Positions 31,667 through 42,477 of a stretch of DNA of 64,000 nucleotides are shown here, one piece after another. Under the pieces are notes generated by a model that was not told the DNA's origin, did not search any database, and saw nothing but the letters and a program-made list of their open reading frames with translations. The position numbers were made by a program, and so were the translations under genes. Origin of the DNA: Metaphire vulgaris (lineage: Eukaryota > Annelida > Clitellata > Crassiclitellata > Megascolecidae); assembly GCA_018105865.1 (NCBI GenBank), contig CM030861.1:2241484-2305483 (forward strand). Reading direction: 5' to 3'. Every line of letters begins with the position of its first letter. Position 1 is the stretch's first letter.

Positions 31667-33458
31667 GATACACAGTCATTGTGGAGACAGGTAATATAGG
31701 GAGAGCAGGTACAGGTGCCAATGTCTTCATCATACTATTTGGTTCACTGGGCACATCGTCGGAAAAAGTTCTCAATAACACTGGGCGCAATGATTTTGAA
31801 AGAGGACAAGTCGACTCGTTTCGTATCTGCTCAAATGACGTTGGAGACATGACGAAGATTCAGTAAAAATTCATTAGTTTCTCAATTTTAATTCTTTGTA
31901 AAATTCTATTGTCTGTCTTGATTGGTGATCAGAATATCGTTTTGTACTTTATCAGATGAAATCAGTAACAGTAAAGGTTTTGAATATCACCGAATGGTTG
32001 TGACAGGAAATAGCCAACTCGCTTCATTCGGTTTTCACGTTTTAATCATTGAGAAAATGGGAATTCAGGACGTTTCATCTCAGGACGATTCATCTCGGGG
32101 CTATTCAACGCGGACGATTCATATCAACGACGATTCATCTCAGGACGTTTCGTTAGGAGGACTATTCATCTTAGGACTATTTATCTCAGGACGATGCATC
32201 ACCCTAACCCTAACCCTTATAACTTTATCCGAGATGAATAGTCCTGAGATGAATAGTTCTAAGATGAATAGTCCTCCTGATGAAACGTCCAGAGATGAAT
32301 AGTTCTTGATATGAATCGTCCGCGTTGAATCGTCCTGAGATGAATCGTCCTGAGATGAAACGTCGGATACCAGAAAATTGTCACTGCTACAAATTTATCA
32401 ATCAAAATATATAAGTTCTTATAGAGAAAAAGAGTTCAGTTATATTTTGAGTTGTAATTGGAAGATGTTACCAAGGCTCCAGCTGACTGTCCCATTGCCC
32501 TTCTCTCAACTCAGCTGCACGTCCGACCGAATCCCGTTAGTCAATCAGTATATAGGACTGCTGTCTGCAAGTCTATATTTAAGACCTAGACCTAGATTTG
32601 TGTGTCCTAATATCTACCAGTACGTCTTCCCTGCTACTACCTAGTCATGATTCACTCATTCATAGCCATTTTAAGGCATAGGTATGGTAGACACGTGCCT
32701 AGGGCCCCGGCGGGCGGTGAAAGCAGTTATCTTTTTGCTGTTTGTTGATTCTCGATTTTCTGTTGATGTGCTAAAAGTTCGACGAGCAAAGAAAAGTCAT
32801 TACTACTTTTTGGTGTACAGTGCATAATTAGTGTCACTAGAAGTTCGAGATAAAAGTATGATAAGCTAAAAAAAGTCATCAGCGTTTTTGGACCGATTAC
32901 TTGTGCATGGATAAATGTTACAACAATCACTTTAATTATTGTTTGTTATCGCCATTCTTGTTACACATGAAAAGCTCCAAAGTTTGTGTTTTCATTGAAG
33001 GATTCGTCACGACGATGCGGGGTGGTTTTCCGGTTGGTTTCTGAACAAGGTAGATAGAATCTTTTAACTGCTTCCAATTTATCACAAAAATTCTGCTTTA
33101 ATCAATACATTTTTTTAAATAATATTTTTTATCGAACTACAGCTTCCGAATGTATTATTCGGTGTATTCTATTATTCAAAGCAAATTGAATACATTCTTG
33201 GCATATTTTCTAGAAACACAAATCAGGTTTTAGAATTTTTAGATTGGTTGCTTGCAATTACTGTTAAAACGAGTTGGATCCAAAGTCATTTAAAATTTTA
33301 TTTCAAGCTTTTTAACAGGTTTCATTCTCTGTGTTTAGGTTACCATTCTTGATAACGACAAGCGTAGAGTGTATATATTTCCTTGTTTCCGCTGGCTGGC
33401 AACGGATGAAGACGACGGACGAATTTCCAGAGAACTCTCTGTTTATAACTCCAAATGA
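31667..33458 (+). CDS. PLAT/LH2-domain gene, three exons
   Basis: Three exons join in phase: 31667-31862 (acceptor TTTCAG, donor GTAAAA), 33001-33049 (acceptor ATTGAAG, donor GTAGAT) and 33339 onward (acceptor TTTAG). They encode GYTVIVETGNIGRAGTGANV, DFERGQVDSFRI, IRHDDAGWFSGWFLNK, VTILDND and VYIFPCFRWLATDEDDGRI, ending RELSVYNSK and TGA at 33456-33458. This covers one whole PLAT domain: G-A-G-T-x-A-N-V, F-E-R-G-x-x-D, I-x-H-D, W-F-L, F-P-C-x-R-W-L and D-E-D-D-G. PLAT domains bind lipid or protein partners in polycystins, lipoxygenases and LOXHD1-like proteins. Whether TGA is the true end is uncertain (a donor-like CTCT/GTTTAT lies 15 bases before). The upstream exon must supply one base of the first codon and is not identified. 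A fold-back element sits in the first intron. Confidence 0.75.
32064..32364. mobile_element. fold-back element with CCCTAA core, second family
   Basis: The left arm has about nine units of TCAGGACGATTCATC type; the right arm has about nine units of the reverse, GATGAATCGTCCTGA. The centre, 32200-32217, is ACCCTAACCCTAACCC. The units are unrelated to those of 8431 and 41110, yet the layout is identical. It lies in the PLAT gene's first intron. Confidence 0.8.
32640..33000. other. degenerate MITE left end within intron
   Basis: ATTTTAAGGCATAGGTATGG and ACACGTGCCTAGGGCCCCGG match the left part of the MITE at 58224 (TTTTAAGGCATAGAGGCATG, GGCACGTGCCTAGGGCCCCC). Two boxes follow, CGACGAGCAAAGAAAAGTCA (32778) and GATAAGCTAAAAAAAGTCAT (32859). 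No right end identified. Confidence 0.5.
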
Positions 33459-34015
33459 TCGAACATCGCTAAAGTCACTGTAATCTGAATATTCGAGATA
33501 TGATATTCTGGTTTATTGTTTCACATACATTCAGCATACTTTATGAAAACGTCATATTAAATCTTCGTCCAATCTTTCTGGCTACTATTTATGGTAGAAG
33601 GATGGCTACTATGTTATGGTAGAAGGAAATTGCAATCTGCATGTTTACGTGCTACAGATGGTTAGTATGAAATTCAGACGACGTGCATAAATCAATTTTC
33701 TATGCATTTCTTTAGCAAACATTTGACGTCGCACTCAAATAATTTACTCAAATATGATTACAAATATTGTTTCTTTGAAATTTTGGTCGTTTTCTGTAAG
33801 TTATGTTCGCGGTTAGTCATATACTCTCTCGTATATTCTCAGTCCCTTGGAAATTCGACAATGACTAACTATAACCAATTTAAGACCTGAATTTCGTTGT
33901 CACGAGAAAGCCCTCCTTTCCTTGGCCATGCGTCTCATAGCTGCTCACCAGGACAACAGAATTTCAATGAGAACAACGGCAGTTCTTTTACAATCTCGTT
34001 GCCACAATTTCTGGA
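33459..34015. other. no gene recognised
   Basis: Includes a near-tandem GGTAGAAGGATGGCTACTAT / GGTAGAAGGAAATTGC duplication at about 33590. No further PLAT-gene exon was recognised. Confidence 0.4.
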
Positions 34016-34285
34016 CAGGGGCATCATTTGGGGGCAGGGGGCCTGCCTCCCCTAAGGAAATGAAGAAATAATGTATAATGTATTAATTAAATAAATGTGA
34101 AATTTGCAAAAAATCGCCAAAAATTGTCCAAAATTTGCCCAAAATTGCCAAAAATTTCCCAAAAATGTCAAAGAATTTGCAAATTTGCCAAAATTGGCCC
34201 TAAAATTGCCAAAAATGTGCCAAAAATTTGTGAAAATTGGCCAAAAAATGATCTCCCCCAAGAAAATTGTGAAATGACACTACTG
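34016..34285. mobile_element. hAT-like MITE, CAGGGGC-TCATTT family
   Basis: Ends CAGGGGCATCATTTGGGGGC and, reversed, CAGTAGTGTCATTTCACAAT. Perfect 8-bp target duplication TTTCTGGA (34008-34015 and 34286-34293). The interior (about 34095-34250) is a tandem of roughly 12-bp CCAAAAATTTG/CC units. Same family as 38603-39175. Confidence 0.95.
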
Positions 34286-35934
34286 TTTCTGGACTGAATT
34301 ACTGTCAATTACATTCACGTTCGAAGAACTGTAACTACAGTACTAATACGAGACATAAAGAAATATTGTTCCTTGACCGTCGCCGCATGGGGATTTAAAT
34401 CAACGCAGATTCGAGACCAGCGATGACTCTCTCCGTTATCTAATGTGCAGCACAGCATCTGCTGTGTTAATAAAGTTTGATAATTTAATCGCAAGTTTTT
34501 TAAAAATATTTCATTGCCTTTGAAGACAGGACCTATTTATTGATACCAGAAAAATTATCTGTTTATAAAACGTTCAGTCTTGGATGTTCACTGTTCAGTA
34601 ATAAGGTTGTCCTAAAACTCTCTTTGAAATGCGAGTCTCTTTTTTTGGAGCCCAATGTCATCTCAGTAACTGTGAAGACACACTATATGACTGGGAAACC
34701 GGGAACAAAAATCGTATTAACAGTTCGAAGCAGTTTATTTCAGTTTCAAACACAGACACAAAAATGAACATAAACATGAAAAAACACAAATAAGATATTT
34801 TATATTCATTAAATCATAAACGACAAGATTTCACTGAAAATATTAGGCATACTTGTATAAGCAATAATTTTCAGATAACTAATAATTATTAAATAATTAC
34901 ATTTTGCTTTTTGCACTTGGAGCTCTTGGGATGGAGAACCCCCTTAATTAACGGTTGATCGGCGATTTTGCTGCTTTTAGAGAATGGTGAACAGATCTAA
35001 TGAAGGTGTTTTCTTTACGGTCGCTAATATTCTTGGCAGCAAGAAATTTCGAGATCTAAATAAGTATTGTACCAGTTTAATGCAGAAAAATAGAATAAGT
35101 TGCGAAAAACTGATCGACACATTTTCACTTAAACTTAACCAGAGTTGTAACTTTATCTTTCAAATTACACTGCAATCAAGTGTGTCTTTTCGACAGTGTT
35201 CGGCAGATGGCGAGACTATATCGTTGACGATGTTAAAACTGAAAGACGTATGAACGTAGTTTTGGTGACTCTTATATTAAACGTGCATTGCTAGAATTTG
35301 TCTGAGGGCAGAGGTTGGCTGGATGGGCAGCGATAGTGGCTGTACTGTGTACAGTTTGTGTTTAGTTTATTAGTTTATTTTTTGGGTTTAGTTTTGTTCA
35401 GTTGATTTGTGTTATTCCTTGTTTGTGTACTATTTTGATGCTGTGCTTGTCACGAAGCAAAATTATTATTAAACGAAACGAAAAGTCTTCTTCATAGAGA
35501 ATCAGGAGAATTGAAGTTTCCGCTGTTTGCATCACACACAAACACACACACACACACATACACGCACACTGCAACCATCCATAATAATCATTCGAAGCAA
35601 TCCCACGAGACGAAGATAACCATGCAGGTAGGAGGGATTCGACCTGGAAACACTTTCCCGCTGAAGATCACTGGCTGAAGGACAAAAGGCAGTGAGTCTA
35701 GGCTGTTACATCTATGGAGGAAAAATAATTTTAGAAGCTTGCCACAACAAAGACAACGGCGACAACGAGAGTTTATCCAGACCAGGAGACTGACAAGGAA
35801 GAGGCTTCAAAGCATCAATGCGACTTTCCCATCTTGCTTCAATCAGTTCAAATATATAATTATGCTTGTGTGTGTGTGTTTATAATAAATTCTTGACCTC
35901 CCTTGCTACAAATATTATTTATGATCATTTTCTT
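34286..35934. other. no confirmed gene; R1-like copy and weak frame
   Basis: An open frame of 75 codons begins at 34540 (ISVTVKTHYMTGKPGTKIVL) behind an acceptor-like GAAGACAG. I cannot assign it, and its place in the PLAT gene is unproven. 34955-35260 is another R1-type block (TAATGAAGGTGTTTTC, GTTCGGCAGATGGCGAG). An (AC)n stretch is at about 35538-35560. Confidence 0.35.
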
Positions 35935-37400
35935 TTGAATTTTATAAAACTTAAGACCAGAGATAATTTGTTCTTCGCATTTTGCGTAATTCACTTGTTA
36001 GGAAGTCGATCAATTCTTAACCTTAAGGTTAAGCGGAATTTCTTCATTCTATAACTCAAGCAGCGTATTTTATAAAGGTGTTACGTACGATCTTAGTTGA
36101 ATCGCGAATTTCAATGTCATGTGTTGCAGGAAATAAATTTATCTAGCTGTCTTCCAAAAGTGCATACCTATTAAATTTAGTGTTGTCCTTTAATCGCGAT
36201 TAACGCGTTAATCTGTTAATCGCGATTAATTTTTAAAAATCGCGATTTAAAAATTAATTGCATCATATTTCTCTAAAGAAACTGTTAAAAACTGAGCTTG
36301 AAAGTGATAACGTCACGCGTTTTGTTTAAAGTTGACTGAAATGGATGATGCATGTGCTATATAATGTTATGCGTGGTCACTAGTTAAACTTCTGAGAGTC
36401 TGTTCTGCAACTGGTGCAGTGTTTATTTCATTTATAACGTGGAATTCTCTTCCTACTGAGCTATAAGATCTATTATCAACATAATTCACTTTAAGAAAAA
36501 CCTCAAAAAATTTCTTTTACAAAGCCAATTTGTAATATAGTATATATCAGCTTTTTGATTTTCTAATGTCTTTCATTACCTTATCTAATTTATCTACCCC
36601 TTTTTTAGTCTATCAATATTGATTATTTTTCTTCTGACAAATTACATGTAGGTAACACCACCTAAATGTATTATTTATGTCCTCACTTGCTATACTAGTC
36701 CTAGCTTACTCTATCTTCTTAGGATTACCACCTTTCGGGATCTCTGATTCCTTAGGTAGTCCTTCTTTCACATGCAGTTACTCATAGAATTTATTCTTTT
36801 GTTTTGTCTTGACACTTATTTTTTGATCACTTAGTTTAAGTTAAATTTAAGCAAAACTTTTTATGCCTTATATGTACTAGGTATGTTTTTCTATATATCA
36901 CTTACATGTCATGGTTGTATGTGTATGTATTGTGAAAAATAAAGACCATATGATTTGATTTGATTTAATTACTACTTCAGGACCAGAATAACGTTGCTAA
37001 AGAAATGCGATTAATCGCGATTAATAATTTTAATCGCACGATTAATCGCGATTAAAAAAATTAATCGTTTAACAGCACTAATTAAATTATACTCTCCCTA
37101 ATCCCTTTACCGCATACTTATTTTCATCAAGTTCATCAGACTTATTATTTTTGGTTGAAAAATTATTTGTTTCAGTATTTTAAATTGTAGAATTTACGGT
37201 ATTCGCCAGATGACGCCACCTTGCGTAAGAGTTGAGCAATGCTCCTTTAAAGTGCTTCCTTTATAAATTCGTCTGATTTTATTTTATTCACTTTTAATTT
37301 TATTTTTCATTTACAAATTTATTATTTGAAACCATTTCCTTTTAAAGACATTTGGCATTTTCATTGCTTCACTGCAAATTTTATTAACAATAGCAGCTTC
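35935..37400 (+). repeat. dispersed repeat R2, copy split by a hAT element
   Basis: Reverse complement of 5740-6260: CCAGAGATAATTTG, TTATAAAGGTGTTACGTACG (36071), then after the insertion GTTCATCAGACTTATTATTT, TTCGCCAGATGACGCCACC and GAGCAATGCTCCTTTAAAG. It is interrupted by the element at 36178-37080. Confidence 0.7.
36178..37080. mobile_element. hAT-type element with ATCGCGATTAA ends
   Basis: Ends TAGTGTTGTCCTTTAATCGC and, reversed, TAGTGCTGTTAAACGATTAA, followed on both sides by palindromic TTAATCGCGATTAA repeats. Perfect 8-bp target duplication ATTAAATT (36170-36177 and 37081-37088). 903 bp. The interior has no recognisable transposase; an ATGATTTGATTTGATT stretch near 36950 is simple repeat. 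It can form a strong hairpin. Confidence 0.9.
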
Positions 37401-37992
37401 CATTGCAAACTGTGAGCGGTCGTTCAGCAAATTGAAACTTATTTTGTCGCATTTGCGTTCTTCCACGAAACAGGATCATCTTAGCGATCTTGCTCTTCTT
37501 AGCATTGACGAAGTAACATTGGAAAACAAGATTTTGATTAGGCCGAGACAGAGGCGGCTCCAATAATTCTCGTGGGGGGTGCAATGAATTTCTAAGAAGT
37601 TGGTGAGCGGGGTGCGATGAAATCCTGAAAAGGTTGACAATGAATAAAGGTCATTAGCAGTGTTTTGTTTTGGCCAGTAAATAATGAAATAAACCTTGCC
37701 GAAAAAGTTCGACAAGCGAAAAAGGTCATCTGCTCTGTTTTGCACACAAGGAATGCGGCTCGGACCCGGGTAAACCATGAAAACGCTCACGGGCAAAAAT
37801 AGCTCGGTGGAGTTGGTAGCGATACAAGGAAAACTAAATCTTTTGTAGACTACGTAAATCAGGAAACGAATAAAAGAAATCAGACTTCGAAATAGTTTTC
37901 CATTTTGAGTTTTGTACAGTATTTGCATGCAATACACCTTTATTAAGCCTGCTAACCCCTTTATCATTACGACGAAATGACAAGCTAGTAAA
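37401..37992. other. no gene; truncated MITE and reversed R1 piece
   Basis: CAGAGGCGGCTCCAATAATT at 37553 is a left end without partner; the box CGACAAGCGAAAAAGGTCAT is at 37710. AATACACCTTTATTAAGCC at about 37930 is a reversed R1 box. The 226-codon minus-strand frame over this region has no domain and crosses repeats, so it is not called. Confidence 0.45.
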
Positions 37993-38235
37993 CGGAACTC
38001 CGCCATAGCCGGTGGCAAGCCCTGGTTGAGAAAGGAGTAAGTAAGTAAGTAAAGTAAAATCTCGTGAATTTCTATAGCGCCTTGTAAAACAGCACACCAG
38101 TAGCTGCTTATTCTTAGGCGCTCTAGGAGGAGCCAAACACACATACAAACACACATAGACGCCCATCGTCTTTGATACGGACGCGTCTATAGACAAACAC
38201 AACACACACACACACACACAAACATAGCCGTCAAA
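37993..38235 (+). repeat. dispersed repeat R3 with a SINE insertion
   Basis: Paralogue of 27165-27725 (GAACTCCGCCATAGCCGGTG, ATAGACGCCCATCGTCTTTG, ACGGACGCGTCTATAGACAA, (AC)n). Between GAGAAAGGAG and AGGAGCCA it carries a SINE-like insert at about 38038-38126 (TAAGTAAG run, AAAATCTCGTGAATTTCTAT, AGCGCCTTG, AGCTGCTTATTCTTAGGCGC) flanked by AGGAG. Confidence 0.8.
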
Positions 38236-38602
38236 AGAGACACAAGGTACTCTGTTAGAAAAAATGGTTCGGCCAATGGTATTCTAAAGGTATTATAGCT
38301 GGAAAAGGTATTTCAGCATAACGGAAAACCTTTTTAAGGGTTTGACGTTTCAAACCTTTAAAAAACCATTTATAGGCATTTTAGAAAACCTCTGGAAGGT
38401 TTTCTGGAGTAAATGCAAACCTTTTATGGGTATTCAATGTCGAACCTTTACATAACCATCTCGTTTGGTTTTTGATAAAACCATTAGGGCCTACTAAAGA
38501 CAATCTAATTAAAGCTCTTAGAGGCCTATACAGTGGCGGCTCCAGGATTTGGCAATTGGGTGGCCGTTGGAGTGGCAGCTTCTAAACATGGGGACCCACC
38601 AT

Positions 38603-39175
38603 CAGAGACGTCATTTCACTATTTTCAGGGGCAAGACACTTTCGACTTGACAAGTTTGCGAAAAAGTTAACGACCCTTTTTGCTTGTCGGTCATTTTGTG
38701 CGATCAGCTACTTCAGAGATTCAACATCAAGCCCTCCTTTAGGCGTTGATGACCAGGGTTATTTCTAGGATTGTGAATTTGGGGGTGTCGGGCAAATCTG
38801 GGGATGTCGGAATTTGGTAGTGTCTACCAAAAACAGCCCGACAAAAAGGTCATCCAAGGAGTTTACTTACCAGGAAAAGGCTGACAAGCAAAAAAATGAT
38901 CGTCCAAGAGAGGATGTGTACATTATCATTTGGGGGTGTTGGGGTGCCACGTTAAATTTTTCTGGGGGTCGACCTCAAATTGGGCAGGGGTTTTTTTTTT
39001 TTTTTGGGGTGTAAAATATCCCTGTTGATGACCTTTTTTTGCTTTTCAGTCTTTTTACCTATTTAGCCAGCCAATTTAGGGACCTACATTTAACAACTAA
39101 ATAACACGAATATTGGTGAAAGAATTGTCCTTAAAAACAGGGGGCCAACGGCCCCTGCCCCAAATGACGCCCCTG
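38603..39175. mobile_element. CAGGGGC-TCATTT MITE, second nesting level
   Basis: Ends CAGAGACGTCATTTCACT and, reversed, CAGGGGCGTCATTTGGGG. Flanks CCCACCAT and TCCACCAT match 7/8. It has reversed boxes at 38670 (ACGACCCTTTTTGCTTGTCG) and 39029 (GATGACCTTTTTTTGCTTTT) and a third MITE inside it. Confidence 0.9.
38754..39024. mobile_element. CAGGGTTATTTCTAGG MITE, third nesting level
   Basis: Ends CAGGGTTATTTCTAGGATTG and, reversed, CAGGGATATTTTACACCCC. Perfect 8-bp target duplication TTGATGAC (38746-38753 and 39025-39032), which lies inside the box of the host MITE. Own boxes at 38837 and CTGACAAGCAAAAAAATGAT (38881). Other copies: 42036-42477, 53432-53612, 59024-59213. Confidence 0.95.
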
Positions 39176-39287
39176 TCCACCATTTGTTGATAGGTATTTG
39201 TAGTAGTAATAGGGTCCCAAAAGGGGCCATTGGGGCAGGCATTCAATAGGGGTCACGGGTCCGGGTCCTCATGTGGAGCCGCCACTG

Positions 39288-39452
39288 GACCTACAATATA
39301 CAATGATCACGTTGTGACGCCAAATCACGTCTACGTAGACCTATTTTATTTAGGAAAACGACGGAAAGAAAACGGACGGTTACAGATGGTAGCCGCCCCA
39401 GCTATGATCGTCCCAGCTATTACCGCCCCAATTATGACCGCCCCAGCTATGG

Positions 39453-39523
<71 letters not shown>

Positions 39524-40349
39524 GGCAGACGTTAGCGCCGCATTGGTTGTTTCTGGGTCAACTAGAGCCTATCAGATGAAGATGTGTGGAAGCAGGCCTC
39601 TGGGATAGCCAATGGTTTCTGAGGATCTGTGGAACGCAGATCACGTGACAAGGAATCGGAATGCCGATGAAGAAGGAGAGTCGCGGAGGGGACGAAGAAG
39701 AAATGGCGATCGGTCGAATTTATGTCGACGCGTTCTAAATAATTGCCGTTTTAATTAAGAAATGTTTTTTCGAAGAATGAGTTTATTAAACGTTGAAGTA
39801 GAGTTCCGCTAAGACGTTGAAGTGTTTCTGTGTTTCAGGACCTTTTGATTTATTTGATTAACTCATGTTGTAGTAGAGCGGTGATTTGAGAACTGAATTA
39901 GCGTCTTTAGTTACGATCGCTATCCTAGAGAGTATTGAAATTTCTATAGCGCTTCTCGAAAGCTTGGCGCAGTGCGCCAGCTTATTCACGAGCGCTAATG
40001 TTATTAAGCTAATGGTTGTGTAACTATTTTTTTAGACATTTGATGGAGACGTCCAATGTGAAATCGTGGACTTTTCAGCCAGTTGGAATTTTGGTAGAAG
40101 AAATTTGTGAATTGCAGATATCATGTTTCCGGTATGGTCAGACATTAAAAAGTGTACTGTAGGAACAAGTGTGTAAATAGTTGACGCTTTTTATAATTAC
40201 TGTGTATGTGATTAACTGCATCGTTAAGTTATTTATATGTAATGAAGTTTTTAACACCCTCTATAATCTGCAGGTTGCTATAGATTACCTGTCGCTGTTT
40301 TATTTGTGTGTGTTTCAGATAATGACGTGGGTGGCGAGACACTGTAAAC
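39288..40349. other. interior of the 4.6-kb element
   Basis: A CCCCAGCTATGACCG tandem (39388-39450), (TA)n at 39456-39518, an SINE 3' fragment (AAATTTCTATAGCGCTTCTC, 39948) and otherwise unassigned sequence. Confidence 0.5.
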
Positions 40350-40562
40350 TTGACTGAAAACATGGTAGCGAGACTCCTTCCATCAATGAGGCTGCAGGTG
40401 AAGTTTTTTGAGCTGCAAAAAGCGCCCGATTCAGCACCAACATCACCTCAAATGACTTTGTCAGCGTCATGTTCGATCATTCCACAGTCTGCATTAGATT
40501 CATCACCATCTGAACATTGCGGGTGTGTCTCTCAGTTGACCTGGTACTTTCTCCCGAAGTAA
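40350..40562 (+). CDS. small open frame inside the 4.6-kb element
   Basis: 70 codons starting MTENMVARLLPSMRLQVK and ending WYFLPK. It is the only non-repetitive frame of note in the element. No domain recognised; no splice partners found. Could be chance. Confidence 0.2.
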   Translation: MTENMVARLLPSMRLQVKFFELQKAPDSAPTSPQMTLSASCSIIPQSALDSSPSEHCGCVSQLTWYFLPK

Positions 40563-42035
40563 TTGAAGGACTATGTCGTCTCTATACTAACCTTTTAACT
40601 TCATGTTTTTTGTAACATATGTTTAAAATTTTGTGGCCTTTTGTTTGACTTGTGCAATGTAATGTATTGATTTGTGTCTCGAATGCAATTGTGGTATGAT
40701 ATTGAGTGTGCTTAGGTGTGATATGTCCTTTATGTCAGCCCCTTTCTTCTTGTAGCAATTGTTCTGCTAAAGGAATTTGCTCTAGCTACAAATCTGTGTT
40801 ATTAATGAAATAACAACACATGAAATGTACTGTTGCAGTGCTACGAATGAAATTTGGACTTGAGTTACTAATACTGTGCCTTGGAGAGTCGCCTGCACTG
40901 CTGTCAATTCCAGCTGCCCAGGTATAGTTTCGTACTAATGATTCAAACATTTCAAATGCATGTTATTTAGTCATGCAATGTCAAAGAGAAAGTGACCGGG
41001 AGCAATCTGTGCTGAGCTGTTGTTATAGTGTATTTATTGTTCCGTTATACTAGCATTTTGACAGTTCTGCTCACAGTCCTATGTCTATGGCTGTCACTTT
41101 ACAGCGGGCCGGACAAAATGTCAAGGACAAAATGTCAAGGACAAAATGTTAGGTTAGGGTTACCTTTTGTCCGCTGACATTTTCTTCCCACGACATTTTG
41201 CCCTCTGACATTTTGTCCTAGCACCTTTTACAGACATGGTACTGCTGACAGTGTTTTGTGTGTGGTCATAAAATTCTCTAAAGTGCAAAACAGATATGAT
41301 ACTCTTCTTTATATAGTGAGTACCAACAAGAAGATATGCATGTTACCAGTCGCGAACAGGAATTTGGAGATAAAATGTAAAATTGTTTCTGTTGTCTTTT
41401 TAGGATGTACTGTATCTGATCCAGTTCCTTGCATCATTGCAGCCTAACTAAGTGGTCTGCGTATTTTGACAATATGTGCCAGCTATCCGACTCCATATAT
41501 ATAGTACAGTATATAATAACAGTTTGTACATGTAGTGCATGTGTTGTTAACATTGAGAAATGAATCTTGTTATTTTGGCATTTAACAATGAATAGTGTTA
41601 GGCTTTTGACTATCTTTTCATGTTGTATATGCAACTAATACAATGTATTTTATGCAATCTTGAGCAGTACGTGCATATGTTCTGGAAAGGACACTATTAT
41701 TCCAGAATTGCTAAGAAGACCTGCTACTGATTAATTGATTCTGATTAATTTCTGTTTTGGGTTTGTATTTTAAATCGTTTTAAATATTTGTCATTTCGAT
41801 GATCTAATGCTGGCTTCCTACAGACAAGAACATATTTAATAATACAATATTTCAATATAACTTATGCTGATACCTGACCATTTGTTATTTTTAATATAGC
41901 AAACATATAAAGCATATAAACAAATTGCATATAAAGCATAGACTGTACTGACATTTGTCTAATTTCTGATATTAAATTTTAATGTGTTTGTTATCTGATA
42001 TTATTAAAGTGATTGATTGATTGATTGATATCAAC
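40563..42035. other. rest of the 4.6-kb element interior
   Basis: AT-rich, no recognised coding exon. Contains the fold-back element at 41110-41220 and ends in a (GATT)n run at about 42010-42028. Confidence 0.45.
41110..41220. mobile_element. fold-back element with TTAGGG core, copy 2
   Basis: Three GGACAAAATGTCAA units, then TTAGGTTAGGGTTACC, then four inverted units (TTTTGTCCGCTGACATTTTC and so on). The ends GGCCGGACAAA and, reversed, TGCTAGGACAAA agree with the copy at 8431-8675. Confidence 0.85.
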
Positions 42036-42477
42036 CAGGGTTATTTCTAGGATTGTGAATTTGGGGTGTCAGGGAAAAATCTGAGGAAGGTGTGGTTATT
42101 TTCTAGGATTGTAGGGTTGTGAATTTAGGGGTGTTGGGAAAATCTGGGGTGTCAGAGTTTGGAAGTCTCTACCGAAAATCTGACAAGCAAAAAAATTGTA
42201 TCAAGTCTCAAAAAGTCTGAGCAAAAAGGTCATCCGAGGCTAAAAGTTGGAGGGTGTCCTCCATTTCAGGGGTGGGTGGTTTCAGGGCTAATTAATATGC
42301 ATTTTGTATGCATACCATTGTCACATTCTCAAATTTTGGGGTGTCGACCTCATATTGGGGGTGGGGTAGGGTGGGTGGTTTCAGGGCTAATTAATATGCA
42401 TTTTGTATGCATACCATTGTCACATTCTCAAATTTTTGGGGTGTCGACCTCATATTGGGGGGTGTAAAATATCCCTA
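42036..42477. mobile_element. CAGGGTTATTTCTAGG MITE with internal duplication
   Basis: Starts CAGGGTTATTTCTAGGATTG; ends GGGTGTAAAATATCCCTA (last base altered). Flanks ATATCAAC and ATATCAGC match 7/8. Two boxes (42180, 42217). A 98-bp block starting TTTCAGGGCTAATTAATATG occurs twice in tandem (about 42280 and 42378), and the left-end phrase is partly repeated at 42095. Confidence 0.85.

Larger units (their letters stand above)
38531..39287. mobile_element. CAGTGGCGGCTC MITE interrupted by nested MITEs
   Basis: Left end CAGTGGCGGCTCCAGGATTT; right end reversed CAGTGGCGGCTCCACATG. Flanks GGCCTATA and GACCTACA match 6/8. Once the insert at 38603-39175 is ignored the remainder resembles the 180-bp copies at 4339, 19118 and 45720. 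Confidence 0.85.

Noticed and set aside
34540..34767. 75-codon frame as a further PLAT-gene exon
   Set aside because: No domain match, uncertain acceptor, and the PLAT reading frame already ends at 33458; left as unassigned.
37476..38156. 226-codon minus-strand frame
   Set aside because: It crosses a truncated MITE, a reversed R1 piece, repeat R3 and a SINE insertion, and shows no domain.
41205..41225. Helitron 3' end (CTAG) for the fold-back elements
   Set aside because: The right ends do finish in CTAG, but there is no TC start, no hairpin before CTAG at the proper distance, and no A/T insertion site.
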